From Lachnospiraceae bacterium (GTDB taxonomy: Bacteria > Bacillota > Clostridia > Lachnospirales > Lachnospiraceae): a stretch of 19,196 nucleotides of DNA. A program made the translations under genes and the position numbers. Shown here in pieces: positions 1 through 7,721 of the stretch. The notes beneath the pieces were generated by a model. The model did not search any database. It saw nothing but the letters and a program-made list of their open reading frames with translations, and was not told the DNA's origin. Positions within the stretch are counted from its first letter, which is position 1. Each line of letters begins with the position of its first letter. The DNA is taken from contig SFGF01000070.1 of NCBI GenBank assembly GCA_004556655.1, positions 1 to 19,196 of the forward strand, read 5' to 3'.

Positions 1-297
1 TACATGTAAAAAATTTGTAATCTGATTTCTTCCTGGAATGCTCTCACAAAACATTGGATCAACGTTTGACGCATCCAGTTTGTTAGTTAAACTCTGGGTG
101 ACTTCCTCGAACCCACCCTTGATCCTGTTCTCAAGATCATTCATCTCCTCCGCAGAAAATGCATTTCCCTCTGCTGAGATCTGTCCCTCTGCTCGCGCTA
201 CGGTCACAAGTTCCGTGCTGCCGTCCTCATGTGTTAATTTTCTTCTGTTCGGGTACTCGGAAATACGATTCACCCATGTTTTCAAACTAAATGCCAT
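1..297 (-). CDS. Tail fibre/tail-tip protein, N-terminal part (cut by window edge)
   Basis: An ATG at 297 preceded by AGAGAGGA opens a frame that runs off the window at base 1, giving 99 codons with no stop. The protein starts MAFSLKTWVNRISEYPNRRK. A region around residues 25-63 (RAEGQISAEGNAFSAEEMNDLENRI) resembles the short N-terminal module that opens many Clostridia phage tail-tip or fibre proteins. The gene follows the 225-aa tail protein after 18 bases and is the last visible member of the late operon, the usual place for receptor-binding or fibre genes. The function is inferred from position and from this N-terminal pattern. The C-terminal part, which would decide between fibre, baseplate and structural roles, lies outside the window. 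Confidence 0.75.
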   Translation of the reverse strand, partial: MAFSLKTWVNRISEYPNRRKLTHEDGSTELVTVARAEGQISAEGNAFSAEEMNDLENRIKGGFEEVTQSLTNKLDASNVDPMFCESIPGRNQITNFLHV

Positions 298-315
298 GAT
301 AAAATCCTCTCTTTC

Positions 316-993
316 TTATAAAAGTAATCCAATGCTCTGTCCGGCATAGATTTCTTCGCCTGCGTAATGGACAAAGTTTGAATTATAAACTTCATAAATG
401 TCATGTAATATTTTCTCAATATCATTAATTTTCTGGTATGTGTTAATCGGCTGCTGCGGAACTTCCGGTGTTTCTACATACCGATAACCGGCATTCCTCA
501 GTGCTGTGACGTTCTTTAAAAGACTTTCAAAATATGTTTTATTCGGATATGTGGGGAGATTATCCTTACAAGTGACCAGAGAAATGTTCAGCAATTGTGC
601 AATAACATAGCAGTTGTTTTCATTCCGCCTGACATCGGAAAAGTTGAATGCGCCTTTCATCCCCTGCTGCCATTCCGTTTTTTCACTGTCTGTCATCTTC
701 TCCCAGCCAATGTTGCGAAGTTCAATCACCCGGTCTACATCCTCTTGTGTCCTGTCGTAGATGAACCACGGCAGAATGTACTCAATCGTATTCTCGTAGG
801 TACTCTTATTACCTGCTTCATCATACATTTCAAGATATATATGGTATAAGCTGTCCTCTGCCACATCTACCGTTGCTCTCCACTTGACCGGATACGCCTC
901 GTCCTGGATAAAAACTGTCTCAACACCATTTACAGTCCCGGCAACGTAAGTGATGTCTGTTGACAGTTCGAAGCTGATCGTTCCCGAAGCCAT
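316..993 (-). CDS. Phage tail-tip protein with N-terminal Ig/FN-like domain (225 aa)
   Basis: The start codon overlaps the stop of the Ig-repeat gene by one base (TGATG), so the two are translationally coupled. Residues 1-72 look like a single Ig/fibronectin-type beta domain ending in the typical DEAGNKSTYENTIEY strand pattern. From residue 75 there is a distinct helical module containing FIYDRTQEDVDRV, then GWEKMTDSEKTEW, then GMKGAFNFSDVRRNENN, a pattern I know from Firmicutes phage tail proteins but to which I can attach no biochemical role. The C-terminus reads HYAGEEIYAGQSIGLLL, resembling the ends of two other tail proteins in this window. It probably sits on the tail tip or baseplate. 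A role in host-surface contact is inference from the Ig fold and position. Confidence 0.8.
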   Translation of the reverse strand: MASGTISFELSTDITYVAGTVNGVETVFIQDEAYPVKWRATVDVAEDSLYHIYLEMYDEAGNKSTYENTIEYILPWFIYDRTQEDVDRVIELRNIGWEKMTDSEKTEWQQGMKGAFNFSDVRRNENNCYVIAQLLNISLVTCKDNLPTYPNKTYFESLLKNVTALRNAGYRYVETPEVPQQPINTYQKINDIEKILHDIYEVYNSNFVHYAGEEIYAGQSIGLLL

Positions 994-1904
994 CAGCTGA
1001 CCTCAACCGTGATTGCTACACTTGCACTTGTGCTTACCGGATTTGGTGTAAGTGTAATGCCTTTTAACACAGGCACCGTAGTATCAAGCTTGACGCTCAA
1101 TGTAATGCTGGTAGTCTGTCCGGCTCCGTCTTTAGCCGTAACCACAATACTGTTCGTTCCCTCTGCAAGAGTAACCGCTTTTGAAAAGCTTCCATCAGTT
1201 TCTACCGCTACTGATCCTAGGCTCGTGCCGTTTAATGTCATAGTCAATGTTATCGGACTTGAAGTTGCATCATTCGTTTTACCGGTTACTGTAAGCGCAG
1301 ATTTATTTGTGATTAGCCCTGTCTGTGGAGAGGAAATTGTCAATGTCGGCGGCACTGTGTCAATTGTAAATGTTGATGAAACGGTAGTCGCCGCATTACC
1401 GTCATTATCTGACGCATTGATCGTGATGGTATGGCTTCCATCCTTAAGAGCTGTCTGTGGTGTAAATGTAAACTGATAACCATTTGTAATCCCTTTACTC
1501 ACCATCCCTGTGCTTGAAGTTGTGTATGTAGTGCTGTCTACTTTAATTTTTACAGATGACAGCTTAACTCCTGATCCACCGGCTTCATCCACGACTTTAA
1601 AGGTGATTGGCTGCTTATTGTTTGTCACATATGCGCCTTTTGATGGAGATACCAGTGTGATCGCAGGCTTCATCGTTTCTTTTACAATCAATCTCAATGC
1701 TTCTCCCAGAGTGGCATCTGTAGCATCTTTCGTCACTACAGTTCCTGCATCATTGGTAATCTCGATTTTAATCGGATAATACTTGTTGGCCAGATTGTAT
1801 GATGTGGTTGCAGGGGCTGTGATCGTTCCAACCCATTTTCCATTGCTCAATGTGAGATTCGTCCACACTCCATCAACCTGTACCCTTACTTTTACAATTG
1901 CCAT
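993..1904 (-). CDS. Ig-like repeat tail protein (303 aa)
   Basis: ATG at 1904 overlaps the TAA of the 58-aa gene (TAATG) and is preceded by AGGAGTGA, so the start is well supported. Three parts are visible: an N-terminal beta domain at residues 1-78, a bacterial Ig-like domain at about 80-183 (KPAITLVSPSKGAYV to TFTIDTVPP), and a second at about 185-275 (PTLTISSPQTGLIT to LSVKLDTTVP). A short LTPNPVSTSASVAITVEV strand pair closes it. The composition is rich in Thr, Ser and Val with no cysteine, as usual for secreted or virion-surface Ig repeats. Such domains on phage virions are thought to bind cell-surface glycans weakly. No catalytic residues are visible and the exact location in the tail tip is inferred. 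Confidence 0.85.
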   Translation of the reverse strand: MAIVKVRVQVDGVWTNLTLSNGKWVGTITAPATTSYNLANKYYPIKIEITNDAGTVVTKDATDATLGEALRLIVKETMKPAITLVSPSKGAYVTNNKQPITFKVVDEAGGSGVKLSSVKIKVDSTTYTTSSTGMVSKGITNGYQFTFTPQTALKDGSHTITINASDNDGNAATTVSSTFTIDTVPPTLTISSPQTGLITNKSALTVTGKTNDATSSPITLTMTLNGTSLGSVAVETDGSFSKAVTLAEGTNSIVVTAKDGAGQTTSITLSVKLDTTVPVLKGITLTPNPVSTSASVAITVEVS

Positions 1905-2080
1905 TAAATCACTCCTATCTCTTGTCCAGCTACAAGTTCATGATTGCTGGATCTGGTATATTTTGTTTCTGTGTAATACGTCTCTACATCATCTGCCACA
2001 ACCATTATTGTTACTTTAGTTTTTGTTGTGACTTTCTGCCTGGACAATTTTGCGCTATATATAATTGGTCTCATTTCCAT
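1904..2080 (-). CDS. Small tail-region protein (58 aa)
   Basis: This short gene fits exactly between its neighbours. Its ATG at 2080 overlaps the TAA of the hub gene, and its own TAA overlaps the ATG of the Ig-repeat gene at 1904. The product begins MEMRPIIYSAKLSRQKVTTK and ends SSNHELVAGQEIGVI, with a predicted beta-strand stretch (TKVTIMVVADDVETYY) in the middle. The perfect one-base overlaps on both sides and the absence of another reading of this 175-bp gap make it a real gene. I do not recognise the family. The C-terminal AGQEIGVI resembles AGQSIGLLL at the end of the 225-aa protein, which suggests a shared C-terminal strand used in tail-tip assembly. Confidence 0.8.
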   Translation of the reverse strand: MEMRPIIYSAKLSRQKVTTKTKVTIMVVADDVETYYTETKYTRSSNHELVAGQEIGVI

Positions 2081-3828
2081 TAGATGATCACATCTCCTCT
2101 CGTATATAATTCAGTTCCGGCAAAGTAATTTTCCGTAACAACTACTGAATATCCTCTGCAAGATGCCGTTGCAATAAATCCTCCTGTCAGGTCTATATCC
2201 TGCTGCTCAATCAGCGTAGTTGCAATATTACTATTCTTGTCTACCACATTTACCCAATTACTCACGCTCTCTGTATTCAAAATATATTTCATGCTGAGAA
2301 TTTTTCTTAATGCATAATATGATAGTAACTTTTCAGCAACAGTATCTAAGTATTCCATATTGTACAGTGTAATTGTCCCTATTTTCTTGATATTTTCGGA
2401 TTCGCCTGCCTCAATATGATCCACATTTTTTGTATATGAAAATGTAGTTTTTTTATATCTTTTTCCTGTGATCACGCATGCACCGGTTGTCTCCATTTGA
2501 ACAACCACATAATTTGTATGCTTTTCTATAAAAGCTCCGTTTGATAATTTCAATGATTCTGGATCACATGGTTCTGAAAATGTTATTTTTGATTTTCCCT
2601 TTGGAAGATTATCCTTAAAAATGTCTGACTCTTCGGTTTCTAAATCATATTTTCCACATTCAATAGAAACCCCTGATACATACTCGTCCAATTTTACATT
2701 TGATTTGTTATTGAATTTTCTTTCTGTATCAATTGTTGAACTGACATATCGATCTGGTTTAAAAACCCGAACAACATCACTCCTACTGTCATCCGCAACT
2801 GCTGCACACGCGAAACATATCATCTGAAGTGCCGCTCTGCATGACTGTACAGCCAGATAACCATTTAATTTTGTATTGTATACCTCTTCATCAATGATAA
2901 ATTTTGTTACTGCTGCACACGCAAATATTTCTTCTAATAATTTTCCTGCCAGTACATTCGTGTACATTTTCCCGTTATAAAACGTATAATTATCCATCAG
3001 ACCAATTCTGTCGTTCAATTTGAAACTTGCTGTATTATTTTTAAAATCCGATGTATCAATGAAAAAAGTCCCTACCGGAATATCTACACCATCTTTGTTC
3101 TCCGTAAAGGTTACTTCCTGTGTTTTCTGTACAGACCTCCAAGATCCATTTTCATTACTGATATCAAAATCGTTTTTTGCATCCAATATTGATATGCTTG
3201 CTGTGTTAATGGATAATGTAGTACTGATCTCGTTAATCTCCTCATGTATCTTGGCAGTCTTGATTACATCGCCAGTCCATTCAATGTAGCGTCCATATAA
3301 AATATATCGTAGTTTTATATATCTCTTTGGCAACCTTGTCCTGACAAATTCAATTACAACTTTTCCATAATTTGCGACTTGATGAATACATGCATATACT
3401 AAATTATCCGGATAAAATGTTTTTTGATCCAACTTACTTCCAGATAATGTATACCAGGTAATTGTCAACTCCGCAGGATATTCATCTGCAAAATACAACG
3501 TAATTCCGGCCGATGAATGCTGTGCACTAAAAGTAATCGTAATTCTAGGATTTTTCTGAAATAAACAGTCGGGAGAAGACTGTTCAACACTCCAAAATAC
3601 AATGTCGCCCGGTAAATCCGGCATAACATTCTTATTTCCATCCAATACAAATTGGTTTAATTCAAATGTCCCATAATCCGCCTGATCTGTCTCAACTTCT
3701 AAGAATTTAAGATTTCCAATGGACTGGTTATCATCTGTAGCCACGCTTGCATCTGATAATGCTGTCACATCGATAAATTTCATATGCGCGCTACAGCTTG
3801 TTCTTTGCATTTTCTTCATACTTACCAT
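2080..3828 (-). CDS. Phage tail/baseplate hub-type protein (582 aa)
   Basis: The ATG at 3828 lies inside the end of the upstream gene, a 7-base overlap; a second in-frame ATG at 3819 is possible. Residues 80-178 form a beta-rich domain with an FADEYPAELTITWY ... GKVVIEFVRT ... YIKLRYILYG pattern of the kind seen in discoidin/carbohydrate-binding-like regions of Clostridia phage tail proteins. From about residue 180 (YIEWTGDVIKTAKIHEEINE) to 400 it resembles the hub domain of siphophage tail proteins, including the STTLSINTASISIL and VPVGTFFIDTSDF strands. The C-terminus ends FAGTELYTRGDVII. The gene sits directly after the tape measure and the small DUF6711-like gene, where distal-tail and hub proteins lie. 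Assignment as a structural hub is by position and pattern. No peptidase motif is evident. Confidence 0.8.
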   Translation of the reverse strand: MVSMKKMQRTSCSAHMKFIDVTALSDASVATDDNQSIGNLKFLEVETDQADYGTFELNQFVLDGNKNVMPDLPGDIVFWSVEQSSPDCLFQKNPRITITFSAQHSSAGITLYFADEYPAELTITWYTLSGSKLDQKTFYPDNLVYACIHQVANYGKVVIEFVRTRLPKRYIKLRYILYGRYIEWTGDVIKTAKIHEEINEISTTLSINTASISILDAKNDFDISNENGSWRSVQKTQEVTFTENKDGVDIPVGTFFIDTSDFKNNTASFKLNDRIGLMDNYTFYNGKMYTNVLAGKLLEEIFACAAVTKFIIDEEVYNTKLNGYLAVQSCRAALQMICFACAAVADDSRSDVVRVFKPDRYVSSTIDTERKFNNKSNVKLDEYVSGVSIECGKYDLETEESDIFKDNLPKGKSKITFSEPCDPESLKLSNGAFIEKHTNYVVVQMETTGACVITGKRYKKTTFSYTKNVDHIEAGESENIKKIGTITLYNMEYLDTVAEKLLSYYALRKILSMKYILNTESVSNWVNVVDKNSNIATTLIEQQDIDLTGGFIATASCRGYSVVVTENYFAGTELYTRGDVII

Positions 3829-4226
3829 CTTTCTGCTGGTTTAATCGCTATAAACTTCACTGTGAACCCGCCCCACTTCGTATATTCTTCATTTGTGTCT
3901 TTATTAATTGTATTCTTCATTTTCATTGAAAGTTTATTCGGGTACATGAGAAATACCATTTTTCCCATAGGTGTCCTTATTTCTACTTCATGACCGGTAC
4001 CATCATCGATACTGCTCTTCGTGCTTAAAAGTTGCACCAGTGCAACAAAGTCTTTATTCGTTGTATCCGTAGTGGCAAATGTTATAGACTGGTTGTAAAA
4101 CACTGCGCCAAGTTCATAATTCAATTCATATTTTTCATTTCTCTCTGCAAACTTATACTGAAATTCTACATCCAGTCCCAATTCCGTTATTGGTACATCA
4201 TACTGTTTTCCATCTATCTTTATCAT
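3822..4226 (-). CDS. DUF6711-like phage tail protein (134 aa)
   Basis: The ATG at 4226 overlaps the TGA of the tape-measure gene (ATGA), so it is coupled to it. The protein opens MIKIDGKQYDVPITELGL and ends WGGFTVKFIAIKPAERW, a compact alternating-strand pattern that I associate with the DUF6711 family found immediately after tape-measure genes in Clostridia phages. By position it may play the role of a distal tail or tail-completion protein, but nothing in the sequence proves this. A 16-base palindrome-like stretch inside its coding sequence (4031-4046) nearly duplicates the putative operator in the late control region. Confidence 0.75.
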   Translation of the reverse strand: MIKIDGKQYDVPITELGLDVEFQYKFAERNEKYELNYELGAVFYNQSITFATTDTTNKDFVALVQLLSTKSSIDDGTGHEVEIRTPMGKMVFLMYPNKLSMKMKNTINKDTNEEYTKWGGFTVKFIAIKPAERW

Positions 4227-6631
4227 GCTGGCTCCACCTTTGTAAAATCTGTACCTACACGCTGTGATTCTTTATCATATGAATATTTAATATATCTCAT
4301 AAATCCTGCTTCATCTCCTTCAGCAACAATATATACATTCACATCTCTTTCTGAAGAATCAAGTTCCTCCCTGAGTGCCTGACGAATTGTTGATAATGGT
4401 GAAACAACTTCCGTCTCCCGATTGTTATCCCCAAGAATCGCGGCAAATTCACCTGCCTGCTTTGGTACAACAGTTCCGGTTGCAAGTCGAGGCAGCTTAA
4501 CCTCTCTCAGCGTTGGGATACTCATACTCCATGATTTTCCACCGAATACCGGCACCCAGTCTGGTATCGTAAAACTCAATCCATTCAATGCCTCTATGCA
4601 TTTATTAACGCCAGATACAACACCATTGCACATGGTTTCTATTCCTGAAAGCAGACCATTAATCACACCGAATACACTTGTTTTCAATTTATTGAATATA
4701 TCCAGAATTTTGGTTTTCAAATTCGAGAATGTATTTAAAACCGGTGTAACAAGTGATTTAATTCCATTCTGGAATCCCTGCATCAGATAAATACCTATGT
4801 CCCGGAATACTGTTGACGGCGAATGGATACCAAGAGCATTCTTAACTCCTGTAATAAGTGGATTTATCATATGGTCATATATCCATGTGCCGATATCCTG
4901 CAGCAACGCCCACATTCCATCTAAAAATCCCTGGATGCCATCTTCTCCATTTGCAAAATATGCTTCGTATAAATCTGTTCCGAAATCAGCGATAAGTTCA
5001 ATCAGAAATGCAATAATACCACCTATCAATGAACCTATTGATTCGAAAAGTGCAGATGAAATACCACTCCAGTCAACATTGGTAAGAAATGTATACACAC
5101 CATCCGCCAACGATTTCCAATCAAGTCCCTCCAACGTTGTGTAGATGATCGTAAGAATTCCCTTAAGGCCTGTGCCAATTGTATTCCCAATAGCACCCCA
5201 GTCCACTGTCGCAATAAAACCATTTAAGGTCTGATAAATCGCCGTTCCTACTGATTCCCAATGAAGCGTAGTAACAAATTCTTCCAGAAAGTAAACGATC
5301 GTATTAAGTCCATTGGCTATCGTAGAACCAACGAGATTCCAGTCTACTGTCTCTAAAAATCCGTTTATAAAGGTTACAATATTATTTGCAATATTTCTGG
5401 CTTTTTCCTGAATGCCGGTCCATTCAATACTTTCCAGTGCTTCATTCAGTTTCTGCCCGATTATCGCACCTAAACCATAGAAATCTCCAGCCTCAAATGC
5501 TGCTTTTAACCTGTCCGCAAAAGACTGCACATCACTCTCAATCGGAACTTCCTCAAACATTTCTGATGGTGATACAGTTCCACCAGAGCCGCTTCCAGAA
5601 TCTGAATCTTTATTATCAATTACATTTAGTTCATCGAACGAATACAGCGAATTTGCCGCCTTTTTTGCCGCGTTCGCTGTATTGTTTAATGACTTTGCAT
5701 AGTTCTGCTGAACGGCTGTTGCCTGTGTAAATGTACTCTTTCCGGTAATCGCTGCTATAAACTGTCCAACTTTGGAAATTGCAGCCGATAATTGGTTGAT
5801 AAAACTTGTCAATATCGGGCTTACCACCGACAACAATGGAGCAAATGCGGATGCAAGACTATTTTTAAGCTGCGTTAATGCAGACATCAGTGCAGATATG
5901 TCAGCATTCGCACTGGAAGAATATTGTGCAAGGTTCTGAAATCCCTGCTTCACCCCATTGATTACAGCCTGCATCCCCATTCTGGCAACAAGAAGTTTAA
6001 ACATATTCCCAAGTTTAAAAATACTGCTGCCAAGCCCGCTGGACCGGTTTTTCAGATTCTTAAATAACCCCGGCAGTCCTGTCATTCTCAGCGCAAGTTG
6101 TCCAACCGCTTTCGCTGCACTCGTCCCCGCCTTTGCTACGCCCCGAAGCATTGCAGACGGCGCACTCTTTGCAATATTTAAAAGCCTTCCGGGTACTGCT
6201 GCCGCAGAATCTCCCAACATCCGAAAACCATTTGCTAATGACGGTAATATACCAATTTGTTTTTGTTCCGCTGTGGCAGAGCTTTCCAGATTCCTCTTAT
6301 AGTTTGCAAGTTCTCTCTCTGCAAGTAAAAGCTTTTGATAAGTCTGATCATACTCCGCATTTCCAAATCCAAGTCCTTTATTATTTTGTAAATGCTCAAG
6401 CTGTGTTTTATATAAACTTACTTTCTGTGTAAGATTTTCAAATCCTGCTGCCGCCTGCTTTGTATCTCCACTGGAGAATCCCTGTGAAAAAGACTGTTTT
6501 ATTTTATTACTTGATTTACCTAACGAATTGGTCAGTCGCTCAACGAGGTTCTTTAATTCGTTTACACCTTTTACAAACTTTGAATTGTCCATACCGGTTT
6601 CGACAATTACTTCGCCCTGTTTCTTTGACAC
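4223..6631 (-). CDS. Tape-measure protein (802 aa)
   Basis: The start is GTG at 6631 with AAGGTGG seven bases upstream; no ATG fits better. Residues 1-125 are helical and partly coiled-coil. Residues 135-300 are rich in Ala, Leu and Gly with several hydrophobic helices. Residues 404-521 carry a tryptophan-marked helical repeat (W404, 431, 458, 478, 505, 521). Around 600-613 is the tape-measure signature GIHSPSTVFRDIG, and near 714 the RLATGTVVP ... GEFAAILGDN tail end. The protein sets tail length and fills the tail lumen before DNA ejection. At roughly 0.15 nm per residue it would give a tail near 120 nm. It follows the tail chaperones and is the longest gene here, both normal for this role. 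No murein-hydrolase domain is visible. Confidence 0.95.
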   Translation of the reverse strand: MSKKQGEVIVETGMDNSKFVKGVNELKNLVERLTNSLGKSSNKIKQSFSQGFSSGDTKQAAAGFENLTQKVSLYKTQLEHLQNNKGLGFGNAEYDQTYQKLLLAERELANYKRNLESSATAEQKQIGILPSLANGFRMLGDSAAAVPGRLLNIAKSAPSAMLRGVAKAGTSAAKAVGQLALRMTGLPGLFKNLKNRSSGLGSSIFKLGNMFKLLVARMGMQAVINGVKQGFQNLAQYSSSANADISALMSALTQLKNSLASAFAPLLSVVSPILTSFINQLSAAISKVGQFIAAITGKSTFTQATAVQQNYAKSLNNTANAAKKAANSLYSFDELNVIDNKDSDSGSGSGGTVSPSEMFEEVPIESDVQSFADRLKAAFEAGDFYGLGAIIGQKLNEALESIEWTGIQEKARNIANNIVTFINGFLETVDWNLVGSTIANGLNTIVYFLEEFVTTLHWESVGTAIYQTLNGFIATVDWGAIGNTIGTGLKGILTIIYTTLEGLDWKSLADGVYTFLTNVDWSGISSALFESIGSLIGGIIAFLIELIADFGTDLYEAYFANGEDGIQGFLDGMWALLQDIGTWIYDHMINPLITGVKNALGIHSPSTVFRDIGIYLMQGFQNGIKSLVTPVLNTFSNLKTKILDIFNKLKTSVFGVINGLLSGIETMCNGVVSGVNKCIEALNGLSFTIPDWVPVFGGKSWSMSIPTLREVKLPRLATGTVVPKQAGEFAAILGDNNRETEVVSPLSTIRQALREELDSSERDVNVYIVAEGDEAGFMRYIKYSYDKESQRVGTDFTKVEPA

Positions 6632-6673
6632 CTTTTCACCACCTTATCATAGGCGGCTCAAAGGCTCTCTGAC

Positions 6674-7234
6674 CTATCCTAATAAATTGTTAATTTCCTG
6701 CTCTTCCTGTTTCTCCTGCTCCGTCTTTTCAACGATCAGGTCACAGATTTTTTTATTCTTCCGGTAAAACTCCTTTTCCCATTTATCAAGAGTTTTTCCC
6801 TCCAGCTTTTTCGTTCGGATACGGACAACTGTTGCAAAAACGCCTTCCCGGATTTCCATAAAATATCCAAGGAAGCTCCACCAGTGCATATACTTCTCGG
6901 CTCTGGTCTCTCTTCCTGCAACTGCATTGACTGCCGGGAAAATAATCGGTTCATCCTGTGTCCAGTCCATTTTCCGGACATTTTCACCTTCATCATCCTG
7001 TGTTCCTGCATCTATGAACCAGTTTGCCTGTTCTGCTGCCTCCTGATAAAGCCTTACAGGCATCTTTTCAAGGTCTGGATAAAGAATATAGAGCATGGTA
7101 TATATTTTCTCTTCATGCTCTAATTCTCTGTCATTCATTGCCTCAAAAATCTTTAATATATCCCTGAAATCCGTGCGTATCCTCCAATCCCTGCCGCCAA
7201 CCTTTAAAGTCTGTGGCAGGGTTCCTATACTCAA
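6674..7234 (-). CDS. Bacteriophage Gp15-family tail-assembly chaperone (186 codons, TTG start or frameshift product)
   Basis: The sequence matches the Gp15 family in length and pattern: GGRDWRIRTDFRDILKIFEA near the N-terminus, an MLYILYPDLEKMP helix, a WWSFLGYFMEI hydrophobic segment around residues 118-128, and a basic, charged C-terminus (KWEKEFYRKNKKICDLIVEK). Gp15 is taken as the second tail-assembly chaperone, working with the product of the upstream gene on the tape measure. The only available start is TTG at 7234, overlapping the upstream TGA (TTGA) with no good ribosome binding site; the next Met is inside the conserved region. Just upstream, in the zero frame of the neighbour, lies G GGA AAA, a -1 slippery heptamer that would fuse both proteins into about 341 aa. 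Gp15 may therefore be made mainly as that fusion. Confidence 0.9.
   Translation of the reverse strand: MSIGTLPQTLKVGGRDWRIRTDFRDILKIFEAMNDRELEHEEKIYTMLYILYPDLEKMPVRLYQEAAEQANWFIDAGTQDDEGENVRKMDWTQDEPIIFPAVNAVAGRETRAEKYMHWWSFLGYFMEIREGVFATVVRIRTKKLEGKTLDKWEKEFYRKNKKICDLIVEKTEQEKQEEQEINNLLG
7189..7221 (-). promoter_or_regulatory. Possible frameshift-stimulating stem-loop downstream of slippery site
   Basis: CCCTGCC (7221-7215) pairs perfectly with GGCAGGG (7195-7189) across a 19-base loop. It begins 15 bases after the slippery heptamer, somewhat farther than the usual five to nine. A ribosome on the slippery site would already have melted the overlapping upstream hairpin, leaving this stem free to form. 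A stimulatory role is inferred. Confidence 0.5.
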
Positions 7235-7257
7235 ATTTTTCCCGGCATATAGGAACC
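7220..7257 (-). repeat. 10-bp perfect inverted repeat enclosing the slippery site and gene junction
   Basis: On the mRNA strand GGTTCCTATA (7257-7248) is perfectly complementary to TATAGGAACC (7229-7220), leaving an 18-base loop that holds the slippery heptamer, the chaperone stop and the Gp15 TTG. A second perfect 7-bp stem, CCCTGCC (7221-7215) with GGCAGGG (7195-7189), shares two bases with it and could only form when the first stem is open. Confidence 0.8.
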
Positions 7258-7698
7258 GGTGTATCTCTGCATACGTTTCTTTGTCTTATTCACTTCTATG
7301 TTAAATTCCCTGGTGATAACCTTCGCAATTGTCTCTAAAACATTTTCAAAGTAGAATTTCCCATTAATTGTAGTCAATGGACTCTGTTCATTGAAAAATG
7401 CTGCTGTAGAATCACCATTGATAATGTAGTCAATTTCCTGCTTTATTTTATCCGATACCAGCATTACTCCCTGCGCACCCGGATTATCCCTGATCACCGT
7501 CTCAATTTCGCCGATCCGGTCGATCACTGTTTCATATCTGCTGATAATATCTGTATCTGTCGGATTAAATACTAATTCACCAATCTGCCGTCCCTGTGTG
7601 TTTTTAATAATATAAGTGCGCACACCGGTATCTACCGTAAGTTCCATGCTGTTATTGTTTCCATTGAAATTTCTTACTTTTCTGTTCTTATTACTCAT
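7231..7698 (-). CDS. Tail-assembly chaperone, first gene of the pair (155 aa)
   Basis: ATG at 7698 follows AGGAGGA with normal spacing. The product has a short basic N-terminus and then TVDTGVRTYIIKNTQG, followed by ELVFNPTDTDIISRYETVIDR, a pattern like the DUF6673/Gp14-type proteins that precede Gp15 between tail tube and tape measure. It is the likely analogue of lambda gpG. Its last codons CCG GGA AAA ATT TGA contain a GGGAAAA heptamer in the phase needed for -1 slippage into Gp15. Family assignment is by position and pattern; the pairing with Gp15 and tape measure makes the chaperone role probable. Confidence 0.85.
   Translation of the reverse strand: MSNKNRKVRNFNGNNNSMELTVDTGVRTYIIKNTQGRQIGELVFNPTDTDIISRYETVIDRIGEIETVIRDNPGAQGVMLVSDKIKQEIDYIINGDSTAAFFNEQSPLTTINGKFYFENVLETIAKVITREFNIEVNKTKKRMQRYTGSYMPGKI
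7237..7243 (-). promoter_or_regulatory. Putative -1 ribosomal frameshift slippery site G GGA AAA
   Basis: Reading the chaperone gene in its own frame gives CCG GGA AAA ATT TGA, so the heptamer is G GGA AAA. It has the X XXY YYZ form and differs from the lambda G/GT site (G GGA AAG) only in the last base. Slipping back one base continues AAT TTG AGT ATA into the Gp15 frame with no stop. The site lies three to four bases before the TGA. Frameshifting is inferred; the phase and sequence are direct. Confidence 0.75.
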
Positions 7699-7721
7699 TG
7701 TCTCGTCCTCCTATGAATTTA

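Noticed and set aside
1009..1779. Long plus-strand open frames (155 and 89 codons) opposite the Ig-repeat gene
   Set aside because: They mirror a Thr/Val-rich coding strand, lack ribosome binding sites, and lie fully inside a well-supported gene.
993..1904. Idea that the Ig-repeat gene was split from the 225-aa gene by a frameshift
   Set aside because: The TGATG junction is the same coupling seen at other junctions in this operon, and the LTPNPVSTSASVAITVEV ending is a usual end for such proteins.
5386..6432. Several plus-strand frames of about 100 codons opposite the tape measure
   Set aside because: They are antisense shadows of the helical repeat gene with no promoter or ribosome binding site.
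6736..7011. 91-codon minus-strand frame inside the Gp15 gene
   Set aside because: It is an alternative frame of a recognised family member with no ribosome binding site.
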